From NCBI GenBank assembly GCA_008933805.1, contig WBUH01000015.1:1-64000 (forward strand): a stretch of DNA of 64,000 nucleotides, read 5' to 3'. The notes beneath the pieces were generated by a model. That model saw only the letters and a program-made list of their open reading frames with translations. It did no database searches and was not told the origin of the DNA. The translations under genes were made by a program, and so were the position numbers. This stretch comes from Bacteroidota bacterium (lineage in GTDB: Bacteria; Bacteroidota; Bacteroidia; UBA8524). Shown here piece by piece: positions 27,388 through 36,569 of this stretch (positions are counted from its first letter, which is position 1; every line of letters begins with the position of its first letter).

Positions 27388-27705
27388 CTAGGCGGGACCC
27401 ATGATTATGAAGCTGAAGTTGCGGTTTTGACCATTTCCTGTATTGTCTCCTGTTTTGAAAACCGCGTTTCCAGTATCAATAGCAACTAAGACAACGTTAT
27501 CTAAAGTGCTACCTCCAGTGAAATTAAACTCAGGCCAATCGATATAATTTTGAATGGCCGTTGCACTGGGCATGGAAGAAAACTTATGGTTAAATACCAC
27601 GGTGTAATAACCTGGTTTTCCCGGATCATGTTTAATGGTAAATCCCGAGCCAGACTTGATGCTGCCATCCTTGTTTACATTACCATACAATTGAATAATA
27701 CTCAT
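27388..27705 (-). CDS. Small tail-fibre/H-lectin-like beta-sandwich protein, array member D
   Basis: Protein of 105 residues without signal peptide. The pattern SGSGFTIKHDPGKPGYYTVVF followed by FNHKFSSMPSATAIQNY resembles the repeats of phage tail-fibre or collagen-like C-terminal beta-sandwich domains and some H-type lectins, but the match is weak. It is the gene nearest the divergent sensor operon and has a complete leader repeat (27728-27912). No hairpin-plus-T-run terminator separates it from gene C; only a short ATTCTTTAAGGAAT palindrome is present. Function unknown. Confidence 0.72.
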   Translation of the reverse strand: MSIIQLYGNVNKDGSIKSGSGFTIKHDPGKPGYYTVVFNHKFSSMPSATAIQNYIDWPEFNFTGGSTLDNVVLVAIDTGNAVFKTGDNTGNGQNRNFSFIIMGPA

Positions 27706-27727
27706 AATATCTAAGTTTTTGATAGTT

Positions 27728-27912
27728 CCTACTCATAAGGCTTTTCGGGTTACGCCTCCTGAAATAACTGTACAGGAACAGTCCGTTTATTAAAGTGGGT
27801 GCTGCTCCACCGTCCGGATAGTGCGCATCTGATTGGACGGAACAAAGATGTTGAGCTAGGATTCCCTAAAAATCAGTTGAAAAACGGGTTTTGAATAAAT
27901 ACGGGTTTCCCG
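27728..27912 (-). promoter_or_regulatory. Leader repeat copy D: promoter plus structured 5' leader
   Basis: The -7-like box is CATCTTTG (27850-27843, minus strand). P1 is extended to 6 bp (27835-27840 with 27810-27815). P3 pairs 27757-27761 (TCCTG) with 27773-27777 (CAGGA); the other copies have TTCTG/CAGAA, so one T-A pair has become C-G with pairing kept. ACGGGTTT direct repeats start at 27884 and 27901. This is the most diverged full copy, which makes the conserved parts informative. Confidence 0.82.
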
Positions 27913-27954
27913 AAAATCTAACCGTGGTTTTACAAACAGCAATTGTAGGAGTAT

Positions 27955-27968
27955 AAATACCCGTATTT
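27955..27968. promoter_or_regulatory. Palindrome in the divergent region, possible regulator site
   Basis: AAATAC-CC-GTATTT is a perfect inverted repeat with a 2-nt spacer. Half of it (ACCCGTATTT) is the reverse complement of the AAATACGGGT present upstream of leader copies B and D, so it may be one more site for the same regulator. Confidence 0.4.
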
Positions 27969-28081
27969 TAGTCAGGGTTTTTACTGATTTAAATGTTTAA
28001 ATAACTAGCTTAATAAGCACTTATATTGTTGGTTTTCAATTGTTTGTGTTAATTTTATTAAAATAGATTAAATGGGAGCAC

Positions 28082-28113
28082 TTGTCTTTCTAAGCAGTAA
28101 AAGAGCATCTTTG
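28082..28113 (+). promoter_or_regulatory. Putative promoter of the sensor operon
   Basis: TTG at 28082-28084 and CATCTTTG at 28106-28113, 21 bp apart, fit the Bacteroidota -33/-7 arrangement. The -7 box is identical to that of leader copy D. The ATG of the first gene is 40 bp downstream. Confidence 0.55.
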
Positions 28114-28152
28114 TTTCAGTAAAAACTATTAATTCACTTAATTAAAACAATC

Positions 28153-28974
28153 ATGGCAGCACAACAATCTATGGATCAGTCTTCAATCAAACCGCTTGAA
28201 AAAGAGCCTGCAACGAGGCTTATGGATAATTATCGTAACGAAATAAATCTCAGGTTATCAGGAAATAGATCAATTGATGATTTACTTTACTGGGGCAATC
28301 AAAATGAAAATAAATTATCGGCTTTTTCAGTGCCGGTAAATGAGCTAGGGGTGTTTAACAACCTTGTAGGGATTACTAAAATTATATTTTCGTTTGGCTT
28401 GGAGGATGCTAAAACAGCTTATGCACCGAGATTAACGGTATTAATTCAAGGAAGAAATGATAATGGGACTATCCAAAGTGATTATTACCAACTCCTGAAA
28501 GGAATTCCTACATCACAAAGTCTTCCTGTATATGGAACTCCAACCACATCATCCGGATTAGCTGTGCCAAAATTTTTATTTGATACATGGACTTTATCTT
28601 GGAAAGAAATGTCTGATTCATCTGCTATGAAAGCTAAGTTCTGTACAATTGATGTGATTGATACTTTTATTAATGTGGGTGATCAAGATATTGTAACAAA
28701 ACCGCTTGAAAAGTATATTTTCAATATTAGTGATGCAATTAATATTCTGTATCCTGGTCAGCTTACAATTTCTCAAAGTTCCATTACAAAACTTTACCTC
28801 TGCATGGTTAGCCACATTGCTACTAACACCAATGGGAATGTAGAAAATTTTGATAAGGCAAGGATAGGGATGGTTATGGGTATAGCAGAAAAAACTAACC
28901 ATAATCCTGAAACGTATGAGTTTATTTCATCCGGTTACGATTTCTCAGCACCCTGTCCCCCAACCTGCCCATAA
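28153..28974 (+). CDS. Unknown protein opening the two-component operon
   Basis: Protein of 273 residues, family not recognised. There is no signal peptide or transmembrane helix. It has an acidic/amide-rich N-terminus, mixed alpha/beta character (LGVFNNLVGITKIIFSFGL, RLTVLIQGRNDNG) and a Cys-Pro tail (CPPTCP). The stop codon is 2 bp from the next ATG, so it is cotranscribed with the membrane protein, kinase and response regulator, and it is divergent from the four leader-repeat genes. It could be a ligand-binding input, an effector or another structural member; nothing in the sequence decides. Confidence 0.75.
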   Translation: MAAQQSMDQSSIKPLEKEPATRLMDNYRNEINLRLSGNRSIDDLLYWGNQNENKLSAFSVPVNELGVFNNLVGITKIIFSFGLEDAKTAYAPRLTVLIQGRNDNGTIQSDYYQLLKGIPTSQSLPVYGTPTTSSGLAVPKFLFDTWTLSWKEMSDSSAMKAKFCTIDVIDTFINVGDQDIVTKPLEKYIFNISDAINILYPGQLTISQSSITKLYLCMVSHIATNTNGNVENFDKARIGMVMGIAEKTNHNPETYEFISSGYDFSAPCPPTCP

Positions 28975-28976
28975 GG

Positions 28977-29669
28977 ATGAGTAAGTATTATATGCAAAAA
29001 ATACTTTTAACAATCACTCCACAGCAATGGGTTATTTTAGGGGCCTTTTTGGTGATATTAATACCCATTGCTGTGGGGTTTTCTCGCTACAAAAAACTAT
29101 CGGTAATACAGCAGCGTATTCTTTTGTTTTGTGTAGTAGCCTTTTGTTTAGATGGTGTTGGGCGCGTATTTTGGATTTTTAGTATTCCCAATTTGTTTTT
29201 GGGGCATCTTAGCACCATAGCAGAGTTTCTTTTGCTTGCCAATGTTTACCGTTTTGCATTGCGGGGTTTTATAAAACCAAAAGTAATTCCTGTAGCTATG
29301 ATCTTATTTACCGCGTTAGCCATTACAAACACACTTTTTTTGCAAGGGTTTAAATTTAACAACTCAAACATAAAAATTATAGAATCGGCAGTATTAATAA
29401 TATTTACGCTAATATTCTTTTATAAGCTGGCTAGTGAAATGATTGTGAAACGATTAGAACAATACCCGATGTTTTGGATAAATAGCGGAGTGCTTATATA
29501 TTTTTCAAGCAGCCTGTTTGTGTTCCTATACAGTAATTATTTGTTGTTATACTCAAAACAATTAGGCATACAAATATGGTTTATTCACGCTTTGTTCTTT
29601 ATTTTGTTTTATATCATTTTGGCATTTAGTCTATGGATCGTCCCCCGGAACTCGAATTCGCATGGTTAA
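28977..29669 (+). CDS. Seven-helix membrane protein associated with a sensor kinase
   Basis: Integral inner-membrane protein of 230 residues with seven predicted hydrophobic helices (for example WVILGAFLVILIPIAVGF, ILLFCVVAFCLDGVGRVF, FIHALFFILFYIILAF). It is not assigned to a named family. The 3' end overlaps the kinase gene by 37 bp, so the two are translationally coupled. Because the kinase has only one short N-terminal helix and no sensor domain, this protein is the likely sensory partner. An alternative ATG lies 15 bp downstream (28992). Confidence 0.75.
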   Translation: MSKYYMQKILLTITPQQWVILGAFLVILIPIAVGFSRYKKLSVIQQRILLFCVVAFCLDGVGRVFWIFSIPNLFLGHLSTIAEFLLLANVYRFALRGFIKPKVIPVAMILFTALAITNTLFLQGFKFNNSNIKIIESAVLIIFTLIFFYKLASEMIVKRLEQYPMFWINSGVLIYFSSSLFVFLYSNYLLLYSKQLGIQIWFIHALFFILFYIILAFSLWIVPRNSNSHG

Positions 29670-30439
29670 TGTTTGTTGGCATTTTGCTTATGTTCCTGCT
29701 TTCAATGGCGGTGGTAATATTTTTTGTGTATTACCAGCGCAAGCTATACAAACAGCAAACAGCCATGGAACAGTTAAAACTGGAAGAGCAGAAAAAACGC
29801 CTGCAAACAGAGATTGCGGCTAGGGAAAATGAACGGGCGCGCATAGCACACGATTTGCACGACGAAGTTGGATCTTTATTATCAACCACAAAACTATATT
29901 TAACCGTACAACAACCGAGTAAGGATATTACAGAACACGCAAAAAAAACCGCCGCAGATTTATTGGATGAAGCTGTATTGAAATTGCGCGCTATTGCACA
30001 AAATCTACTGCCTGAAAACCTTAAACTTTTTGGGCTAGTAAAGGCAATAGAGCATAGTTGCAGACAAATGGAAAACGCGGGTTCTTTCTCAATAGATTTT
30101 CAACACCATTTAGAACGCCGATTGCCTACTGAGGCTGAAATTCACCTATACCGTATTGTACAAGAGTTGCTAAACAATGCTATAAAACATGCAAAAGCCA
30201 CACAAGTAATATTGTCCCTATTTCAACAGACTAGCGATCTTATTTTAACTTATGAAGATAACGGGGTAGGTTTTGCAGTTGAAGAAAACAAAAAAGTAGG
30301 AAGTTTAGGGCTAACCACACTTAGCAGCAGGGTACAGCTGCTACACGGCGAAATGCAGCTAAAGAGCACACCGGGTAAAGGGGTAAGCATTGCAATCATC
30401 TTTCCCTCATTTACTACACATACACAATTGGAAATATGA
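29633..30439 (+). CDS. NarL-type sensor histidine kinase (HisKA_3)
   Basis: Membrane-anchored kinase of 268 residues. One transmembrane helix lies at about 10-33 (LMFVGILLMFLLSMAVVIFF), then a short coiled coil. The dimerisation/phosphoacceptor box ARIAHDLHDEVG has the likely phospho-His at about residue 76. The HATPase_c domain shows HRIV-like HLYRIVQELLNNAIKHA (N box), EDNGVGF (G1) and GSLGLTTLSSRV (G2). It lacks a sensor domain of its own and overlaps both the seven-helix gene and the response regulator (ATGA), so the three proteins form one signalling unit. Confidence 0.92.
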   Translation: MDRPPELEFAWLMFVGILLMFLLSMAVVIFFVYYQRKLYKQQTAMEQLKLEEQKKRLQTEIAARENERARIAHDLHDEVGSLLSTTKLYLTVQQPSKDITEHAKKTAADLLDEAVLKLRAIAQNLLPENLKLFGLVKAIEHSCRQMENAGSFSIDFQHHLERRLPTEAEIHLYRIVQELLNNAIKHAKATQVILSLFQQTSDLILTYEDNGVGFAVEENKKVGSLGLTTLSSRVQLLHGEMQLKSTPGKGVSIAIIFPSFTTHTQLEI

Positions 30440-31098
30440 GAAAAGAAACTATCAAAGTTGCCGTTGCAGATGACCACACTCTTTTTAGAGAAGGTTTAAA
30501 GCTAATTGTGAACAGCTGTGATGGCTTAGAACTAATTTTTGAAGCTGAAAACGGCCAAGTATTACTAGAGGGTATTACTAAGATAACTAAACTGCCAGAT
30601 GTTGTTTTGCTTGATTTAAGAATGCCTATAAAGGACGGTATCGAAACCACAAAAGAACTAAGACAGCAATATCCCGACATTAAAATATTGGTTTTAACCA
30701 TGATAGACCAAGACGACTACATTATTCACTTATTGGATATGGGTGCTAGTGGCTACTTGCTCAAAAACTCATCTGCGGATGAGGTACAAAAAGCTATTTT
30801 TTCTGTAATGGAGAGTGGGTTTTATTTTAATGATCATGTATCGAAAGTGATGTTGAATGGGCTTAAGCGAAAGCGAACCTTACCCCCAATGCTAGATGCG
30901 ATGACAAAAATAAGCGCACGGGAAATTGAAGTGTGTGAGCTAATGGCAGAAGGGTTTACCACACAAGAAATAGCAGATAAGCTTTTTATAAGTGCCCGTA
31001 CTGTTGAAACACACCGAAAGCACTTGATGGAAAAACTGGACGCTAAAAATACGGCGGGAATTATTTACAGAGCTTTGAAAGAAGGATTACTCCAATAG
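30436..31098 (+). CDS. NarL/FixJ-family response regulator
   Basis: Cytoplasmic regulator of 220 residues. The receiver domain (1-~125) has the acidic pair DD near 12-13, the phospho-acceptor Asp at about 60 (LLDLRMP), Thr in LVLTMID and Lys in YLLKN. The C-terminal LuxR-type helix-turn-helix is ISAREIEVCELMAEGFTTQE ... SARTVETHRKHLMEKL. It overlaps the kinase by 4 bp. Direct repeats upstream of leader copies B and D, 17 bp apart, are plausible binding sites for a dimer of this type, but that link is an inference. Confidence 0.92.
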   Translation: MRKETIKVAVADDHTLFREGLKLIVNSCDGLELIFEAENGQVLLEGITKITKLPDVVLLDLRMPIKDGIETTKELRQQYPDIKILVLTMIDQDDYIIHLLDMGASGYLLKNSSADEVQKAIFSVMESGFYFNDHVSKVMLNGLKRKRTLPPMLDAMTKISAREIEVCELMAEGFTTQEIADKLFISARTVETHRKHLMEKLDAKNTAGIIYRALKEGLLQ

Positions 31099-31167
31099 GT
31101 GATCAAAATGCTTGCCCAAGTTTACCGCCACGTTAACTGCTTGATAACCTGCTACAGCTACAAAAAC

Positions 31168-31198
31168 TAAAACCCTTTTCTTAACCGAGAAGGGTTTT
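31168..31198 (+). terminator. Terminator after the two-component operon
   Basis: AAACCCTT / AAGGGTTTT arms with the loop TTCTTAACCGAG, the same loop and arms as at 3392-3426. GCTACAAAAACTAAAA precedes it, as at 25005. Confidence 0.65.
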
Positions 31199-31263
31199 AT
31201 CTAAAGTAAGTCTTGAAATTATAAACTGCAACTTGTTCACAGCCCACCCTGATAACGTTGCTT

Positions 31264-31298
31264 AAAAACAAAAAAAAGGCTGCCTTTTTGGGGCAGCC
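31264..31298 (-). terminator. Terminator after katG
   Basis: GGCTGCC / GGCAGCC arms with a 7-nt loop, followed on the minus strand by eight T residues, about 25 bp past the katG stop. Confidence 0.85.
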
Positions 31299-31321
31299 AT
31301 AACACATTCTTACTAATAAAC

Positions 31322-33679
<2,358 letters not shown>

Positions 33680-33680
33680 T

Positions 33681-33694
33681 CAATAACATTATTG
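33681..33694. promoter_or_regulatory. Candidate OxyR operator
   Basis: CAATAA-CA-TTATTG is a perfect inverted repeat lying between the katG -33 box and the oxyR start, with the T-N11-A feature of LysR-type sites. Confidence 0.45.
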
Positions 33695-33703
33695 ATAGCA
33701 TAG

Positions 33704-34639
33704 ATGAACATTCAACAAATACAATATACGCTTGCTGTAGCAGAAAACAAACATTTTGAGCAAGCGGCTGAGAAATGTTTTATCACTCAATCAACGCTTA
33801 GTACCATGATATCTAAGTTTGAAGACGAGATTGGCATAAAAATTTTTGATAGAAAAAAGAAGCCTGTGGAGTTGACGGCAGAGGGGCAGGTAATTATTGA
33901 GCAGTTGAAGGTAATTTGGAAAAACATTGAGCAGTTTACCGAGCTTACTAAAGAAATAAAGGGTGAAATAAAGGGAACGCTTACTATTTCGGTAATCCCG
34001 ACAGTTGCGCCGTTCTTACTCCCATTATTTCTACAAGATTTTGCCGCTAAATTTCCCCAGCTGGTTATTAAAGTAAAGGAACAAACTACAGGAGAAATTA
34101 TCAGGCAAATAAAATCACGGGAATTAGATATCGGTATCATTTCAATACCCGTTAAGGATAAAGATATTGTTGAGGTGAAACTGTACGATGAGCCGTTTGT
34201 TTTTTATGATGCTAAGAACAAAAAGGCATCTAAAAAAGCGATAAGTAAAATTGATTTGAGCAATTTATGCTTGTTGGAAGAAGGGCATTGTATGCGTACG
34301 CAGATTGTGAAGCTATGCGAAATACACAACAAGGATTTTGCATCAAAACTAAATTTTGAATACAAGGCAGGCTCTATAGATAGCTTATTACGGTTTGTAA
34401 AAGCCAATAGCGCTACTACATTACTGCCCTATTTGTCAGTGGTTGATTTATCAAACGAAGAGAAGGCACTTATCAGCAACTTTATCGACCCTGCCCCGTA
34501 TCGGAGCATTGGTTTAGTAACCCATCGACATTTTGTAAAGAAAAAGATTTTGGATATGTTACAGAAAGAGATTCTAGCTAAAACAGAACCGCTGTTGCCA
34601 AACAATCAGATTAATGGAGAAAGGCTTTTACCCGTTTGA
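33704..34639 (+). CDS. oxyR: Hydrogen-peroxide sensor OxyR (LysR family)
   Basis: LysR-type regulator of 311 residues. The winged helix-turn-helix is at 1-60 (NKHFEQAAEKCFITQSTLST), then a linker helix and the substrate-binding-like domain. The redox pair is recognisable: LLEEGHCMRTQIVKLCE holds Cys at about 196 and 205, the same C-X8-C spacing as Cys199/Cys208 of Escherichia coli OxyR. That motif separates OxyR from other LysR proteins. Divergence from katG supports the assignment. Confidence 0.94.
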   Translation: MNIQQIQYTLAVAENKHFEQAAEKCFITQSTLSTMISKFEDEIGIKIFDRKKKPVELTAEGQVIIEQLKVIWKNIEQFTELTKEIKGEIKGTLTISVIPTVAPFLLPLFLQDFAAKFPQLVIKVKEQTTGEIIRQIKSRELDIGIISIPVKDKDIVEVKLYDEPFVFYDAKNKKASKKAISKIDLSNLCLLEEGHCMRTQIVKLCEIHNKDFASKLNFEYKAGSIDSLLRFVKANSATTLLPYLSVVDLSNEEKALISNFIDPAPYRSIGLVTHRHFVKKKILDMLQKEILAKTEPLLPNNQINGERLLPV

Positions 34640-34774
34640 CGGTATTGGTAAATAGGGCTAATAAAATTCAAACGCAGAAGTAACGACATTTTTTTGCATA
34701 TACTTTTTGTTTCTTTGAGCTTATGAAGCGGTAGGGCTACGTCAACGTTTCCCCAAAGAGCAGATAAATGTTAA

Positions 34775-35311
34775 ATGTACAATGCAATGAATAATATTAT
34801 AGAATATTTTGGGGATAGATTAGTAAAGCCAGCACTAAGTGAAGAGGTGCTGAAAATTCTGCCTAAAATTTCCCTTACAAACCAAAAAATTTTGTTGGAG
34901 GTGGGATTGCCTGAAAGACATGATGGGTACGCAGGAGTTTACACTATATTGGATCAACTTTCGCTACATAAAAGTAAATATATCAAGCTTTATACAAGAG
35001 AACTGCTAGAAGATTATTTTTCAATATTTTTAGATGTTGAATCAGATAGGATTATTTATCACTTTGATTATGAAGGCTCAGAGAAACAATACCTGCTTCT
35101 CAATAGTAGTTTATTAGTTTTTTTAGAATTTTGGAAAGCGTATGAGATATTCTCAGAAAAAATTGACTTGTTAGGTATGAAAGAATATTATGGTAACAAA
35201 AAAATATATTCTACAGAGTTAAGGAGCGAGTTTGAAAAAATAAATAAAGACGATACTAATACAAGTTGGTGGGGCAGTTTGTTAGAAGAAATGGAGAGTG
35301 GCCCCCTGTAA
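34775..35311 (+). CDS. SUKH-superfamily-like protein (possible immunity protein)
   Basis: Cytoplasmic protein of 178 residues. ILLEVGLPERHDGYAG and the later FYLDxx-like DVESDRIIYHFD and LLLNSSLLVFLEFWKAYEIF segments resemble SUKH-4-type immunity proteins, but no signature is decisive. It stands just upstream of three SMI1/KNR4-type genes on the same strand, which supports membership in an immunity-like array. ATG 34787 is an alternative start. No toxin gene is visible nearby. Confidence 0.55.
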   Translation: MYNAMNNIIEYFGDRLVKPALSEEVLKILPKISLTNQKILLEVGLPERHDGYAGVYTILDQLSLHKSKYIKLYTRELLEDYFSIFLDVESDRIIYHFDYEGSEKQYLLLNSSLLVFLEFWKAYEIFSEKIDLLGMKEYYGNKKIYSTELRSEFEKINKDDTNTSWWGSLLEEMESGPL

Positions 35312-35413
35312 AATTGAATTAGATACGATGTAAGATCTATAAATATAAATTGCAAGTAATCATATCACACACAGCACAAATAAACTAAATACGAGGTAAT
35401 AGTTAGTGATTTT

Positions 35414-35890
35414 ATGGAAAAAGATAATTTGGAGAAACTCGAAATGTTCTTGAAAAGGGAAAAGTGGACAGGATATGAAGTTCCTGAATCAGATGTTGAA
35501 AGAATAGAAATATTGATTCAGCAAAAATTTCCGATTACTTATAGGAGATTTCTTTTGATTACAGGTCAGCACTTTCGAGCAATGCCAATCAGCAATGGAT
35601 TTAGCTACTTGCTGGAGCATAACATGCAGTTATTGGCAAGAAAAAATCTAAAAGAATATGGCATATCACTTAAAAGCGATGAGTTTTGGGTATTTGCTGA
35701 AAATGAAGGGGCTGAAGTGATTTTCTTTTTCTATTTTGATGAGGGAGACGACCCGCCGGTATATGTATGTGAAATGGCTCAAAAGGAAGAAGATCCTGAT
35801 TACCCATACTTACGCAAGTCAAAAGAGCACTTGAGCGACTTTTTTAACTATTACGTTGATCTGTATGATCAAACAAAAAAATATAAATAA
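35414..35890 (+). CDS. SMI1/KNR4 (SUKH) family protein
   Basis: Protein of 158 residues with a typical SUKH core: FPITYRRFLLITG near residue 40, then EFWVFAENEGAEVIFFFYFD and DDPPVYVCEM, and a C-terminal helical segment (LSDFFNYYVDLYD). SUKH proteins act mostly as immunity proteins against polymorphic toxins. Bases 35551-35736 are identical, apart from one position, to 36164-36349 in the next gene, so the central part was recently copied. This is the only full-length intact SMI1-type member of the array. Confidence 0.82.
   Translation: MEKDNLEKLEMFLKREKWTGYEVPESDVERIEILIQQKFPITYRRFLLITGQHFRAMPISNGFSYLLEHNMQLLARKNLKEYGISLKSDEFWVFAENEGAEVIFFFYFDEGDDPPVYVCEMAQKEEDPDYPYLRKSKEHLSDFFNYYVDLYDQTKKYK
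35551..35736 (+). repeat. 186-bp duplicated SUKH core, copy 1
   Basis: Identical to 36164-36349 except at 35567 (C here, T at 36180). It covers the conserved core of the SMI1/KNR4 domain. Confidence 0.92.
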
Positions 35891-36026
35891 TTAGATAACA
35901 ATGTACTGTACAAAATATTTGATTACATAACAGAGTTAGGAAAAAAATATTTAGTTGACAACTAATAACAACTCCTGTGATTGTGTCATTTACCCTCAAT
36001 AACCTTCATAAACAATAAACAGACTA

Positions 36027-36545
36027 ATGGAACCAAAATACCTTCCGAAATTAAAAAAGTGGACAGATAAGTTCGGTTCAAAAGAAAACAAAGTGCCAGA
36101 AGCTCAGATTATTGCCATGGAGGCGGAACTGGGTAAAAGGTTCCCACAAGCGTACAGGGAGTATCTTTTGATTACAGGTTAGCACTTTCGAGCAATGCCA
36201 ATCAGCAATGGATTTAGCTACTTGCTGGAGCATAACATGCAGTTATTGGCAAGAAAAAATCTAAAAGAATATGGCATATCACTTAAAAGCGATGAGTTTT
36301 GGGTATTTGCTGAAAATGAAGGGGCTGAAGTGATTTTCTTTTTCTATTTCGACGAAGGCGACGACCCACCGGTATATGTCTGCGAAATGCAAATGAAAGA
36401 TGAACCTGATTATGAATATTTAAGGAAAAGGCCATCCTTTAGTGAGTTCATAAATTTCTATGTTGATATTTACAATCCTATATACGATAGACCAAATATG
36501 CCGTGGATTTATAAGATATTCACTTTCTGGAAAAGGAATAGGTAG
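36027..36545 (+). pseudogene. SMI1/KNR4 family gene interrupted by an in-frame TAG
   Basis: The frame begins at ATG 36027 (MEPKYLPKLKKWTDKFG), reaches the conserved YREYLLITG and then hits TAG at 36180-36182, where the upstream paralogue has CAG (Gln). The frame continues to 36545 with a complete remaining SUKH core. The N-terminal part is unlike the paralogue, while 36164-36349 matches it with a single difference, the C-to-T change that makes the stop. A shorter protein from ATG 36195 is possible. The gene looks like a recombinant immunity gene later inactivated, or one needing read-through. Confidence 0.8.
36164..36349 (+). repeat. 186-bp duplicated SUKH core, copy 2
   Basis: Second copy of 35551-35736, offset 613 bp. 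The single difference creates the in-frame TAG at 36180-36182. Confidence 0.92.
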
Positions 36546-36569
36546 GGTTATCCTCATTATGATAAAACG

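Noticed and set aside
25124-27705. Integron-like cassette array
   Set aside because: Each unit has its own leader and usually its own terminator, there is no integrase, and the repeats lie before the genes and act like promoters and leaders, unlike attC recombination sites after cassettes.
25680-27830. A 12-codon reading frame conserved in leader copies A, B and D (reads (M)R..RTVEQ.PL then stop)
   Set aside because: Differences between copies at its codons 3, 4 and 10 all change the amino acid, copies A and B would need a TTG start, and copy C lacks a start. RNA structure explains the conservation better than a leader peptide.
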